NCBI GenBank assembly: GCA_036245525.1
Contig: BTPG01000007.1
Span: 164,003,894-164,067,893 of the forward strand
DNA length: 64,000 nt
Direction: 5' to 3'
DNA from: Semisulcospira habei
Lineage: Eukaryota; Mollusca; Gastropoda; Semisulcospiridae
A program made the translations under genes and the position numbers. Positions 45,521 to 58,854 of this stretch are shown here, piece after piece. Below the pieces are notes generated by a model that saw only the letters and a program-made list of their open reading frames with translations, searched no databases and was not told where the DNA came from. Numbering within the stretch: position 1 is the first letter of the stretch; each line of letters opens with the position of its first letter.

Positions 45521-46756
45521 GGATTTGCCTTCTTGTTACACTTAAGTCTCTTCTATATATAGAAGAGACTTTTTAGGATGGGTCAGGTGGAGCAATTTCA
45601 AAAGAATGCCACGATGACAAAGGCCCGCAGGTCTGAAAATCTGACAACTAAAGTAACCAGATAAAAATTACGTCATGTCCAGTTAATCTAAATTTGTTGC
45701 AGAACGTACTTTTTAGCAGGAAACGCTGTATGTGTATGTGTGTAATGCGTAAACACGAGAATCTGCACAATTTATGTAGGTACAGGCTAGAAACCTGGGG
45801 AAATGCTTTGTTCAAGGGGTGCCTAGGACAGCCTCTGAGCATATTAAAATTGGGTGTCTCATTGAAGGGTTAAAAGACCGATTATAGAAAGTTGCTTGTA
45901 TCATATTAGCTTCCATAATTTTTGTCATATTTACTTGAAATTTCTGATATAGCTAGATTGAAGAAAGACATTGGATCTTTTTAACCTTTTAGTAAAAATT
46001 AATTCTATGCAGAAAAAAAAAATTAAAAACCTTGATTTCTGGAGAAAATCAGACAGTGAAAACAGAAATTTTGTATCATGCAAACATTGACGTGTTACTC
46101 CATATATGACGTATCTCTCTCTCATGCACACATCAATGCGCTGTCAGAAGAGCATGTGCATGTACAGTAGAAAATCATGTATCTAGTAAAGTCAACCTCA
46201 CTTCACACAAATTATTCTTATAGCAAGATGGAAACATTACCTTGAAATTCTAGTTTTGGCATAATTTTTCTCAAGTCTAGATGACAAGCTGAACACATAT
46301 CATGTAAAATATAAAATTATGTAAAACTTAAATTATATCATGAAGAATGACGTTTTTCAAACCAATGACATGTATAATATGCACTGTGCCCCTAACAGAG
46401 CTGACTGACGCATTGGCAAATCTGTAAGGCTTTTTCAACAGTAGATATTTCCACATCAGGATCAAGTCAAGGGCAACAGGTAGAGACCCTTGACATTGAG
46501 GACAGCTAACATATAAAAGGGACTTTGTGGGTTATGGCTCTTATACAGAAGAGACTTTGTGGGTTATGGTTCATCCCATCTTGATTTTTTTGCTACCAGT
46601 GATGGAAATGTCTAAAAGGCCCAAACCCATTTGTAAGCTATCACCCCCTTCCCATATTCATATACTTTTTCAGAGTAAGTATTGTACGTACTTTTTCATG
46701 TCATACATGTGCAGAAAAAAAAAAAAACCCACCAGCATGACTCCTGCGATTAACAA
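45521..46756. other. Intron; no exon seen
   Basis: A short duplication of GACTTTGTGGGTTATGG lies near 46521-46568. CTTCTATATATAGAAG is a small palindrome near 45550. No exon recognised. Confidence 0.45.
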
Positions 46757-47030
46757 AGAATCATCTGGCCAACTCCAGCCTTAGGCTGGAGTTGGCCCGA
46801 CAACATTTTGCTTACAGTGTATTTTTTTCTCATAAGCTTACGTAAGTTTAGCAGAACATTAATGAAAACTCCAATGAGGTCTGATATGATTGGTCCCAGG
46901 TATCACAACATAATGAGGCTGACTCGCATGTTTGTCATCATTTCCAAAGTTTGCTATTCAAGCCAACTCATTTACAAATTATGTGCCCAGAACCTCTGAA
47001 AAAAGTATTGTCATATCTGATTTTTGTTAT
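46757..47030 (+). mobile_element. Palindrome family E, short hairpin with conserved flank
   Basis: Hairpin GGCCAACTCCAGCC meeting at TTAGGCTGGAGTTGGCC (46766-46797), then a flank with ATTTTGCTTACAGTG, GTAAGTTTAGCAGAAC and TATCACAACATAATGAGGC matching 36008-36300. Confidence 0.65.
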
Positions 47031-47158
47031 ATCTAACCTATACTATATTAATATGTACTGCATGTACAATGTCACATTTAATGACAATGAAGTCCTCTGA
47101 AGGCAAATGACATCTTTGGGAATTATGACCTTAGGGCTCAGAGTACTCACTTAACCAC

Positions 47159-47371
47159 TTAACCCTTTACATACTGAGGCTGATTTTTTTTAAAAATTGG
47201 AATTGTCCTATGAAGGCTACATTACAGATTAGGAGACAGATCAGCCATTTTAGTTTAAGGGTGGTGCCAGAATAGCTTGGTGCCTGAGGTGCCAAGCTTT
47301 TCTGGCACACCCTTGAACTATTATAGTCACAATAATTTCCAGCAGTAGCATATCAGGATGAAATGGGTTAA
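47159..47371 (-). mobile_element. Palindrome family C, complete 213-bp copy
   Basis: TTAACCCTTTACATACTGAG opens and AAATGGGTTAA closes. Hairpin TTTAAGGGTGGTGCCAGAAT meets at TGCCTGAGGTGCC with a few mismatches. Long flank left. Confidence 0.8.
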
Positions 47372-47398
47372 ATGTACCTCTGCACTATGAAGGTAAAA

Positions 47399-47485
47399 GA
47401 CAGCAAGTCCATTTTTGTGAAAAAGCGAGATTTTCATTGTAATACAATGAAAAATCTCGCTTTTCATAAAAATGGACTTACTGTC
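47399..47485. mobile_element. Palindrome family F, near-perfect
   Basis: GACAGCAAGTCCATTTTTGT, then GAAAAAGCGAGATTTTCATTG, meets at TAATACAATGA. Arms of about 40 bp with two or three mismatches. About 330 bp from the TTC28-like first coding exon, in its intron. Confidence 0.8.
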
Positions 47486-47805
47486 TTATAGGGCAAAACT
47501 GCAAGCCTGTATGTGTGAATGGCTGTCTCTATGACACAAGTGTAGTGCCAGTAGTAGTGCTATCAGTACGTTACTCGCCGATATCTAGACTGAAAGGATT
47601 ATCGGGACGTATATGAACGGCTGTGGCATTTACTGGCGAGAAGTGAAAAGTTGGAATGCAAAATGCCGGTGGGGATCGGCAGGGGGGACACGATCCGTGG
47701 GGACGGAATACGGCCAGCGTGCCGCCAGCACACCTTGCCTGTCACCAGGTAGCTCAATAGTTGTGTGGCTACTTCCCCCCTCCCTGTGTGCGTGTACCCA
47801 CTCAC
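47486..47805. other. Start of TTC28-like intron 1
   Basis: Begins on the minus strand with the donor GTGAGTGGGTACACGC. No other feature seen. Confidence 0.5.
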
Positions 47806-47850
47806 CTTGCTATTAGCCGCCCTTTTTGCGGACAGTCCCAATTTTTCCAT
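47806..47850 (-). CDS. TTC28-like gene, first coding exon
   Basis: ATG at 47850-47848 (minus) opens MEKLGLSAKRAANSK, followed by the consensus donor AAG|GTGAGT in phase 0. The ATG has G at -3 and G at +4. The same frame continues upstream without an ATG to a stop near 47932, so this is the first in-frame ATG. Phase 0 and orientation allow direct joining to the TPR exon at 29324-29641; TTC28 likewise has a short low-complexity N-terminus before its first TPR. The join is inferred; transcript evidence would settle it. Confidence 0.5.
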
Positions 47851-48496
47851 CGCCCTGTGGCCGATCCGCAGCGGTGCCAGTGACACAGGGAGAGGTACAT
47901 CCAGAAACAAACGCCAGGTAATCCACAGGAGTTAATGGGCTCTTACTCGGCCACTTGCACCGCCACTGGGCGCCATGTTCCGTTATTCACGCTCCAACGC
48001 TCATCTCACAGCCTACACCTCGCTGGCATGTCACTACTGCGTCACTACACACAAACACACTCGTCCGCGCGGTCACTACATCAAATTACACGCCACAACA
48101 ACACAGATCCCTCCAGGTACGCCTAGTTTTCACAACACAATGACGATCCTTCGCGCACCTGAGTAAGATCGCATACCGGAAATGAGGCAGGTACACAAAA
48201 CACAAACACCGTTCTTTCTCGGTCAGTCGCGTCCCCCTACCTGCGCGGACAGGTGACACATAACTGAGGGGACGTAACTCGTGTTGGTGTAACGGTCTCT
48301 GGGGGTCACGGCGGGCCAGCGCTACCGGGTCACCGCGGCCAGTACAGGTGGGGGTGACAAAACTGCCTGTACCCACGGGCAGAGGTAGAGACACGCGATT
48401 TTAGCACTTTTACTTTGAACAGAAAAGATACGCAATGCCGTTGTATCGATATTAAATCGCGACTGAAAAGCGTATAAATCAGCTCACTGAATAAAA
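47851..48496 (-). promoter_or_regulatory. 5' UTR and promoter region of the TTC28-like gene (inferred)
   Basis: Upstream of the first coding exon, CpG-containing sequence extends to about 48370. On the plus strand CATACCGGAAATGAGG (near 48172) holds an ETS-type CCGGAA. No TATA box is obvious. The start site cannot be placed. Confidence 0.35.
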
Positions 48497-48510
48497 AAAG
48501 AAACTCGAGT
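48497..48510. repeat. SINE target-site duplication, left
   Basis: AAAGAAACTCGAGT, matched by AAAGAAACTCAGT at 48808-48820 (one base missing). Confidence 0.65.
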
Positions 48511-48807
48511 CCGAAATAGCTCAGGCGGTTAAACGTCGGAGCAGGAGAGCGAAGGGAATCGCCGGGTCGTGGGTTCGAATCCTGTCCCGGCCCCGGTAGC
48601 TGGACTCACAACCCAGGGGAAAAAAAAAACGGATTTGTTCAATAGCATGTCCGTTGAAAGGTCCTGGTAAATCAAAGTGGCACAGTTGGAGTGCGCCTGA
48701 GTTGATCAGTGTTCAGGCAATAGATTTCCCTGTCCCCATAACCCGCCCGTCAGGGCCGTCCATGATCACCTCGGTGCTGAGGACGTGAAACCCGAACTAA
48801 CCAACCC
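48511..48807 (+). mobile_element. tRNA-derived SINE
   Basis: About 297 bp with RNA polymerase III boxes: A box TAGCTCAGGCGG (48517-48528) and B box GGTTCGAATCC (48572-48582), spaced as in a tRNA. The head does not fold as a full tRNA, then comes a poly-A-like linker (near 48619) and a body with GTGGCACAGTTG and GATCAGTGTTCAGG, shared with 28150-28388. Flanked by a 13- to 14-bp duplication. The intact boxes suggest it can still be transcribed. It lies upstream of the TTC28-like first exon. Confidence 0.85.
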
Positions 48808-49024
48808 AAAGAAACTCAGTGGTTGCGAGAGGACCTACCGCAATGATGTGCAGATGTCAGTGTGCAGTCCAGCACACAGCGTACACTGGTCATCATCATC
48901 AGTCCCTTGCCCGAACTGGGCGTTGGGGGGACTGAAAGGCAGCAGCAACAGACAGTGCTCTCCACTGAGTTCTATTTTGGGCGGTGGCAAGCAAGTCTGG
49001 CATCTCGAGTTCGGTCCATTCGGT

Positions 49025-49077
49025 ACACTGGTGGTCTCCCACAATCGGCGGCAGCGAATCGCGGGAGACAACCAGTC
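49025..49077. mobile_element. Palindrome family D, shortened
   Basis: ACACTGGTGGTCTCCCACAA and CGCGGGAGACAACCAG around TCGGCGGCAGCG; the centre has lost about 10 bp. Confidence 0.55.
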
Positions 49078-49135
49078 TGCACACAGCGTGATGACTCGAA
49101 CACACGAAAAAAATCAGTGGCGTATGGTTGACCGC

Positions 49136-49780
49136 TAACAAAGACAATGAGGCTGAACGCAACCAGGGAAGAACCAACCAGGGAAGAACCAGTCTTGCTT
49201 GCTGGCACCCCGTTGGAGGAGGTGGAGTCCTTCACCTATCTCGGGAGCATCATAGACAAAAAAAAGGCGGCACTGATGCAGATGTCAGAGCACGAATCGG
49301 TAAAGCCAGAGCAGCCTTTCTCCAGTTGAAAAAAGTGCGGAGTTCCAGAGAGCTGCCACAACACACCAAAGTCCGGATTTTCAACTCCAACGTAAAAGCA
49401 GTTCTCCTATATGGAGCAAAGACTTGGAGATTGACAAAAACTACAGTCAACAGAGTACAGATATTCATAAACAGTTGCCTTAGAAGAATTTTGAAAATCC
49501 ACTGGCCAGAGAAGATCAGCAACGTCAGACTCTGGGAGAGAACAGAGCAGATAACATCAGAGAATGAAATTGGGCGAAGAAGATGGGGATGGATTGGTCA
49601 CAGTCTGAGAAAGCCAGCTTCCAGTATCACTAGGCAGGCATTGTCTTGGAACCCCCAGGGAAAGAGGAAAAGAGGCAGACCGAGAAACACCTGGCGTCGA
49701 GACCTCCAAGCAGACATCAAGAGACTGGGAACCACCTGGAGTAAAATGGAAGGAGAAGCACAGGACAGGAATCGAGGGTG
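49136..49780 (+). pseudogene. RTE-like LINE 3' fragment, truncated at both ends
   Basis: Starts inside the RT (ACAAAGACAATGAGGCTG) and stops about 60 bp before the usual end (after GACAGGAATCG), running into a G tract. Compared with the copy at 58.2 kb it has an in-frame 15-bp duplication (TREEP twice) and a 2-bp expansion of an A run near 49258 that shifts the frame. Downstream the frame is open ([18 protein letters not shown] to the [10 protein letters not shown] motif). Same subfamily as 20682 and 55583. It lacks FADD, so it has no enzyme function. Confidence 0.8.
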
Positions 49781-50679
49781 GGGGTGGGGGGGGGGGGGGG
49801 GTGGGGTGTGAGCGGGTGCTGGAACTTTCAATGAAAGTTTATGCAGGATGTTTGGTGAGCAAAGTATTTCTTGCATCCCTCGACCCCCCCCCCCCCCAAA
49901 AAAAAAAAAAAAAAAAAAAAAATCTTGAGAAGAAAATATCTTCGTGGGAAAGTTTTGTTTTGAAAGACAAAAATGGTAGGATTGTATCTGTTGGAGAGAG
50001 AAGAAAACTAATTTTTGACTTTTTGAGAGTTTGCATATTTTTCGAGTTTGCAATGTTTGTTCGATTTACTTTTAAAGGCTGGAACTAGATCCCCCCCCCC
50101 CCCCTCTCCTCTTTCTGAAAAATATTTTCCTACTGTATTTTAATCGTGATACAGGACATTTTTGCATTTTTATGACCTTCTCATCATGTTCGTCCGTGGA
50201 CGGTAACTAATAACGGTGAGAGAACTCAGGCGGCAAAAGAATTGTAACATTTTTCAGGGGCGGTTCTGGGGGGAGTTCTTGGTCACTGGTTCCGGCCCCC
50301 CTCCCCCCCCCCACCCACCCCCCAAGGCCACACATATTTGGATATGCTATATGAAAGTTCCTTTTTGTGAGTTTGGAACTCCCCTCCTTATCCCTCCTTT
50401 ACAATGTTTACCTGATCTCTCCCACCTCCCACAAGCGGAAAGGTGCTCCCTCCCCTCCCCTTCCGTTGTCTGAGAGTAAAGGTTCAAAACTAAAAGTTGG
50501 ACGCCCCCCTCCCACAACCACCCCGCCCCGCCCCCGCCATCGGGAAAGAACTGATCCGTCCCTGGTGTTCACAATTTCCGTGACTGGGCATTCATGGATT
50601 TTGGGCGGCACTACCTGGCTTCATCAGCTGAGTAGTCAGTCTAGACAGGTTCCATCCATCCCTCGCATCTAATCAATAT
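49781..50679. other. Poly-G, poly-C and poly-A tracts; no gene
   Basis: G run at 49787-49801, C then A runs at 49885-49921, C run at 50090-50104, and CCCCTCCCCCCCCCCACCC at about 50300. Frames here are low-complexity. Confidence 0.6.
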
Positions 50680-50888
50680 TTAACCCCTTCACTGCAAGTG
50701 GTCGCAAACTGTGTTTCTAAATGCTCTGTTAATCCTGCCAATCTCATCCGTCCAAGGACTGAACATAGATACACAGTGGTTTCAGCAGTCTGCATTGATC
50801 CTCAGGAGCCCTTGCAACTGCGGGGCTCATGAGGATCTAAGTCTCTTGCAGCAGGTTCGTGATCATTTTTTCTCCCTAGTGAAGGGCT
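50680..50888. mobile_element. Family A, worn copy with left TTAA
   Basis: TTAACCCCTTCACTGC opens. Hairpin 50791-50850 (TTGATCCTCAGGAGCCC and GGGGCTCATGAGGATC around GCAACTGC) with a lost outer left arm. The right end is not clear. Confidence 0.6.
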
Positions 50889-51253
50889 TGAGACAATGTG
50901 CGATGTGAGACATTTACGCGTGGTGATGACAGCCGTCTCGCGATAGCACCAGGGGCGAATCTGGCGCTGGGGGATTCAAGCATTATCATTATTCTTTTTT
51001 CTCTTTTGGAGTTTGGACCCCCCCCCCCGCCCCCCCTACGCGCACTCTTCCTGCGCCTACCCTCAGCCCCCCTCCCCACCACCCCCCTACCCCCCCCCCG
51101 CCACCCCCCCCCCCAGACCACCCCACCCCCTCCCCTCCCGCTTTTTGATTCTTCGGCCACCCTGGAAGCAAGGTCCGGCATCTGCGTGCCTTTCTTGTCA
51201 GTTTGAAGGTCCGGCCCAAACAAACAGTTGGAACACCACCTCACCCATAGAAG
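50889..51253. other. C-rich tract; no gene
   Basis: C-rich from about 51017 to 51135 with CCCCCCTAC and CCACCCC blocks. No exon recognised. Confidence 0.6.
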
Positions 51254-51408
51254 CCTGACGATGGTGCTTTGACTAAATGCAAATCCGCTGCGCCACCGCT
51301 TGCGCGCTACCGCATCTAGCTCAGTTCAGTATTCTGAAATGAGCTAGATGCGGTAGCGCGCACGCGGTGGCGCAGCGGATTGCATTTAGTCAAAGCACCA
51401 TCGTCAGG
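51254..51408. repeat. 155-bp palindrome, arms about 68 bp
   Basis: CCTGACGATGGTGCTTTGAC opens and its complement GTCAAAGCACCATCGTCAGG closes. Inner stem GCTACCGCATCTAGCTCA faces TGAGCTAGATGCGGTAGC across a loop of about 17 bp. Two or three mismatches in total, including AAATCC against GGATT. Flanks show further weak pairing (CCCATAGAAG against CCCCTATGACC). Confidence 0.85.
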
Positions 51409-51688
51409 CCCCTATGACCTCACCCCACCCCGGGAGTTAACTTTTCCACGCCTGAGCACGTTCAGTGTAGTTCAGCAAGACTGAAAATCAAAGGCGCCTG
51501 ACAGTCAATCGTTGATTTAATTAATTATTACGGTGTTTTTCTTTTTGTTTGTATGTTTGTTTGTTTTTCGATTGAGCCCTCGTCCGCAGGGGTAATGAGC
51601 CTTATTTCAAAAGTTCTGTTATATGAAGAATTGTTTTCGACAGGCACCGCATAGCTCAGACATGTAAACACTGTGAGCCTCTTTACTG

Positions 51689-51782
51689 TTAACCCTTTAA
51701 CTGAACACCAACCAACTGCAAGAGGCATAGATCCATAGGAGTCCCCGCAGTGCGGGGCTGATGAGGATCTGTGCCTCTCGCT
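51689..51782. mobile_element. Palindrome family A copy with left TTAA
   Basis: TTAACCCTTTAACTGAAC opens; hairpin 51718-51781 (GCAAGAGGCATAGATCCATA ... CCCCGCAGTGCGGGG). The right flank keeps GCTGGGGATCTTTGGC near 51815. The right TTAA could not be placed. Confidence 0.7.
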
Positions 51783-51971
51783 GAAACCACTTTGTATTAC
51801 TGCTCCTTTCAAGGCTGGGGATCTTTGGCATTGAATTTAGAATGTTTTCCAACGCACAGTCTGCGTTCACTGGCACTAGCAGTAAAATATAAAATTTTAA
51901 ATTTATTATTAATTGAATCCACAAGAGACAAATTAAATGAGTCGGGAGCTTCATTTGTTAATTACATTTTG

Positions 51972-52183
51972 TTAACACATTCTGCCCCGGGACCGAATCC
52001 CCAAATTTTGAAGTTGCCCTCTGAAGACTGTATTACACTTCTGGAGACAGATCTAGCGTAGTAGTTCAAGGGTAGTGCCAGAATAGCTTGGCGCCTATGG
52101 GCGCCAAGCTATTCTGGCACCACCCTTGAACTGTCACGCTCGATCCATGTCTGGCTGTAGTGTATCGGGGCAAAATGAGTTAA
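51972..52183 (-). mobile_element. Palindrome family C, complete 212-bp copy
   Basis: TTAACACATTCTGCCCCGGG opens and GGGGCAAAATGAGTTAA closes. Hairpin GTTCAAGGGTAGTGCCAGAA meets at GGCGCCTATGGGCGCC, the same loop as the 8411 and 22435 copies. Long flank left. Confidence 0.85.
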
Positions 52184-52544
52184 ACAGGAAGCACGTCGTA
52201 ACAGCACGAAAGCCAGTGCACAGTGTTAGAACAAAAGCGGAAAAACAACTTACGTTAATTTGAAACCTGTTGCCGGAATAGCGTATCAACCTTCCCATTA
52301 TAGGGACACTCAGTGGTAGGTCAGAAACGTGTTTTGATCAGTAAAAATTTGAACCATTTGAACTCTAAGATGTATGATGTACGGTTCTATGAAACTTGAA
52401 TGCACGACAATTTCAAATTCACTTTACTTCTTCGCTGACAATATAAATAGCGACTGAATTCGAAACTTTTTTTTTGCATTTATGTACTTGTTTGTTTGTC
52501 TATTTTGAAAATTTTTTTATTAAAAAGGTATTTATCCGAAATAT
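52184..52544. other. No gene seen
   Basis: AT-rich; no exon recognised. Confidence 0.4.
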
Positions 52545-53872
<1,328 letters not shown>

Positions 53873-53875
53873 CGT

Positions 53876-54087
<212 letters not shown>

Positions 54088-54224
54088 AGTATAACGTGCC
54101 TACATCATTCTTATTAGAGGTCAGTGATTTCATAACTTTTACTGGCTGTTTATTATGGCTCTGGACTATCGCTGGGTGTCTTTGTAAAAGGAAGATTGCT
54201 GTGTTGGTCACAATGTTTCAGGGT

Positions 54225-54438
54225 TTAACCCATTTTGCCCCGACGCACTACAGCAGAGCATGGATCGACCGTGATATTTCAAAGGTAGTGCCAGATTAGC
54301 TTGGCGCCTGATGGCGCCAAGCTCATCTGGCACTGCCCTTGAATTATCATGATCGATCCATCTTCTGCAAGTGGTACATAGTCATTAGGCGATACGTCCA
54401 GATTTGGGGAAATACGTCCGTGGGGTTATATGGGTTAA
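54225..54438 (+). mobile_element. Palindrome family C, complete 214-bp copy
   Basis: TTAACCCATTTTGCCCCGAC opens and GGGGTTATATGGGTTAA closes. Hairpin CAAAGGTAGTGCCAGATTAG meets at GGCGCCTGATGGCGCC. Short flank left. Confidence 0.85.
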
Positions 54439-54720
54439 AAATAATGATCGTCAGGTTTTGCCCAGCTTGGCTAGTTTTGTTTTAGAACCGTCCACTCGCT
54501 TTAGCCTTGAAACGAATAAGGGAAGGAGGGGTGGGGGTCGCCTAAGGTGGTGTTTTCGCGTTTCACTTGCAGTAGCCCATTTTTTTGTGTCTGGCTGCTG
54601 CGCGTGGAACTCGGCCAAGCCTTGTCTGATTAATCCGCTTTGTTTGAGAGCAGCCGACCGAGCTGACACTGACCTCGCTATCATGTCCCCTGCTTGCGTG
54701 ACACTGTCTTGTCCTGTACC

Positions 54721-54788
54721 ACACTGGTTGTCTCCGTCGATTCGCTACCGCTGTCTAGCGGTAGCGAATCGAGGGAGGCAACCAGTGT
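54721..54788. mobile_element. Palindrome family D, clean copy
   Basis: ACACTGGTTGTCTCCGTCGA and complement; centre TACCGCTGTCTAGCGGTA. Confidence 0.75.
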
Positions 54789-55372
<584 letters not shown>

Positions 55373-55499
55373 TTGCAACACTTCTCTTGAATGACATGAT
55401 TTTGGATGAGTGTACGATTGTGTGTAGATCAGCGTTTTAATGTGTATTTTTGTTTCTATTTGTCTGTGTTTTGTTCTTGTAATTAATAACTTGTATAGT

Positions 55500-55582
55500 T
55501 TCACGTCAGTGAAGCGCATAGAGCTCTAGTTTGAGTTATGCGATATACAAATACTAATTATTATTATCATTATTATTATTCC
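55500..55582 (+). repeat. (ATT)n-tailed retroposon end
   Basis: GAAGCGCATAGAGCTC, then GCGATATACAAATACTAATT and (ATT)n. This 3' end style is common in animal retroposons; the body was not delimited. The LINE at 55583 inserted in or next to the tail. Confidence 0.5.
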
Positions 55583-58500
55583 TCGCGCTGGGACCATATG
55601 GCGTTGAGGCGCATCCCCTGGGTGGTGGATAGGGGGTCCCTCGCAAGAGGGGTGCACCGAATGAAATAAGGTGCCGTGAACCAACATGGTCTAAGGGAAG
55701 GTGACCCCGACAGAAAACCCCTGGTCCTCCTAGGGGGTAGCTTCCTCACCCTGCAAATAAGGAAATAGCTACAAAAACGTGGACGAAAAGACAAACAGTA
55801 ATTCCTTTCCTGGAGGAGGAAGGTTCTTCTACCAGAAGATTTATGACGTCGTGTGGTGAAAGCCGGAAGTCTTCGGAAGCCACAGGACCGAGCCGCCTCT
55901 CTCTATCCAGGGACACAACTATGGGCACATGGAACGTCAAGACCATGTACCAGAGCGGCAAGGCCGCCCAGATAGCAGCGGAAATGCAAAAGTACAACCT
56001 TTCCCTGCTAGGTATCAGTGAAGCCAGATGGACGCAGTCTGGCCAGAAAAGGCTGTTAAGTGGGGAGATGATTCTGTATTCAGGTCATGAAGAGGAGAAT
56101 GCCCCCCATACAGAAGGAGTAGCATTCATGCTGTCACCAGTGGCACAGAGAGCGCTGATGGGCTGGGAACCTCTTGGGCCAAGAATTATCACATCAGCCT
56201 TTAGAACCAAGAAAAAGATCAAGCTGAACGTCATCCAGTGCTATGCGCCCACTAATGACAGTGACGAGGAAGAGAAACAAGAGTTCTACGACCGACTCCA
56301 GAGTGCTGTGGACAAATGTGCGGAGCGAGACATCACCATCGTCATGGGCGATTTTAATGCCAAACTAGGGGAGGACAACACCGGATACGAAGAGGTGATG
56401 GGGAGACAGGGACTAGGGGAGATGAGTGAGAACGGGGAGAGGTTTGTAGACTTTTGTGCTCTAAACAGACTTGTCATTGGAGGCAGCATCTTCCCACACA
56501 GAAGAATACACAAAGCAACTTGAGTCTCACCTGACCATACTACAGAGATCCAAATAGACCATATCTGCATTAGCAAGAAATTTAGAAGATCCCTTCAAGA
56601 TGTTCGAGTGAGGAGGGGAGCAGATGTCGCCTCAGACCACCATCTGCTTACCTTAAGAATAAAGCTCAAGTTAAAGAAAAGCCGCACAGAGACAACAAGA
56701 AGACAGCGCTATAATGTAGGCCTTCTGAGAGAGACTGGAGTGAGAGAAGAGTTCAAACTGGTGTTGTCCAACCGGTTTCAAGCGCTACAGGAGCTAGTAA
56801 ATGAAGAGGAGGCGGTCACCACAGAGCAGCAGTGGAAGGCAGTTAGAGAGGCGCTGAACTCAACCTGCAAAGACACTGTAGGGTTCAGGAAACACCATCA
56901 CAAGGACTGGCTGTCAGCACAGACCTTGAAGAAGATTCAAGTGAGGAAGCAGAAGAAAGCAGTTGTCAACAACAGTCGCACAAGAGCAGCCAAAACAAGG
57001 GCACAGGAGGAATACTCGGAAGCCAACCGAGAGGTGAAGAGGAATATCAGGGCAGACAAGAGGGCCTACACAGACAGCCTGGCAGCAGAGGCAGAAAAGG
57101 CAGCAGGCAGCGGCAACATGAAACAGCTCTACGACATTACCAGAAGATTGTCGGGCAAGTATGGCCATACAAAAAGACCAGTGAAAGACAAAGAAGGCAA
57201 GCCTATTGCAGACAGAGCAGACCAACTCGACAGATGGGCCGAGTATTTTGAAGAGTTACTGAACAGACCCAGCCCACCCGACCCCCCAGACATCCAGCCA
57301 GCAGAGACCGACCTACCCATCAGCTGTGACAGACCCAGCCGGGAAGAGATCAGAAGAGCAGTGGCATTTTTGAAGAACGGCAAAGCAGCAGGGCCAGATG
57401 GCATCCCAGCGGAGTCTCTGAAAGCAGACCTAGAGACAACAGTAGAGATGCTGTACCCACTGTTTGGAAAGATCTGGAAAGAGGAGGTGATGCCGGCTGA
57501 CTGGAAGGAGGGGTACCTAATCAAGCTTCCCAAGAAAGGCGACCTCAGCAAGTGTTCCAACTACAGAGGAATCACCTTGCTGTCAGTACCAAGAAAGGTC
57601 TTCAACAGGATCATCCTGGAGAGAATGAAGAGCTCCGTTGACCCCCAGCTGAGAGACCAGCAAGCAGGATTCAGGAAAAACCGATCATGTACAGACCAGA
57701 TCGCCACTCCCCGCATCATCATGGAACAGTCTCTGGAGTGAAGCTCCCCGCTGTACGTCAACTTTGTGGATTACGAGAAAGCATTTGACAGCGTGGACCG
57801 AGAGACTCTGTGGAAACTCCTACGACACTACGGTGTACCCACAAAGCTCGTCGCCTGATCAAGAGCAGCTACGATGGCATGACTTGTCGCGTGATCCACG
57901 AAGGGCAGTTCACCAGGGAGCTCCAGGTCAGAACCGGTGTCAGGCAGGAATGTTTGCTGTCTCCATTCCTCTTCCTACTGGCCATAGACTGGGTCATGAA
58001 GAGGACCACAGAGCACAGACGAAGTGGAATACAGTGGACACTGTGGACACAGCTTGACGACCTCGATTTTGCAGACGACTTGGCGTTACTGTCCCACACT
58101 CATCAACAAATGCAGGACAAGACCACGAGGCTTGCTGACATCTCGTCCCAAGTGAGCCTCACCATCCACAAACAGAAAACAAAGACAATGAGGCTGAACG
58201 CAACCAGGGAAGAACCAGTCTTGCTTGCTGGCACACCTTTGGAGGAGGTGGAGTCCTTCACCTATCTCGGGAGCATCATAGACAAAAAAGGCGGCACTGA
58301 TGCAGATGTCAGAGCACGGATCAGTAAAGCCAGAGCAGCCTTTCTCCAGTTGAAAAAAGTGTGGAGTTCCAGAGAGCTGTCACAACACACCAAAGTCCGG
58401 ATTTTCAACTCCAACGTAAAAGCAGTTCTCCTATATGGAGCAGAGACTTGGAGATTGACAAAAACCACAGTCAACAGAGTACAGATCTTCATAAACAGTT

Positions 58501-58854
58501 GCCTTAGAAGAATTTTGAAAATCCACTGGCCAGAGAAGATCAGCAACGTTAGACTCTGGGAGAGAACAGAGCAGATAACAGCAGAGAATGAAATTGGGCG
58601 AAGAAGATGGGGATGGATTGGTCACAGTCTGAGAAAGCCAGCTTCCAGTATCACTAGGCAGGCATTGTCATGGAACCCCCAGGGAAAGAGGAAAAGAGGC
58701 AGGAAGAGAAACACCTGGCGACGCGACCTCCAAGCAGACATCAAGAGACTGGGAACCACCTGGAGTAAAATCGAAGGAGAAGCACAGGACAGGAGTCGCT
58801 GGAGGTCTCTCGTCGACGGGTTATACCCTGGGAGGGGTGACAGGAGTAAGTAAG

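Noticed and set aside
48511..48600. Functional tRNA gene
   Set aside because: A and B boxes are present but the head lacks a full cloverleaf and acceptor pairing, and it is joined to a SINE body shared with 28.2 kb.
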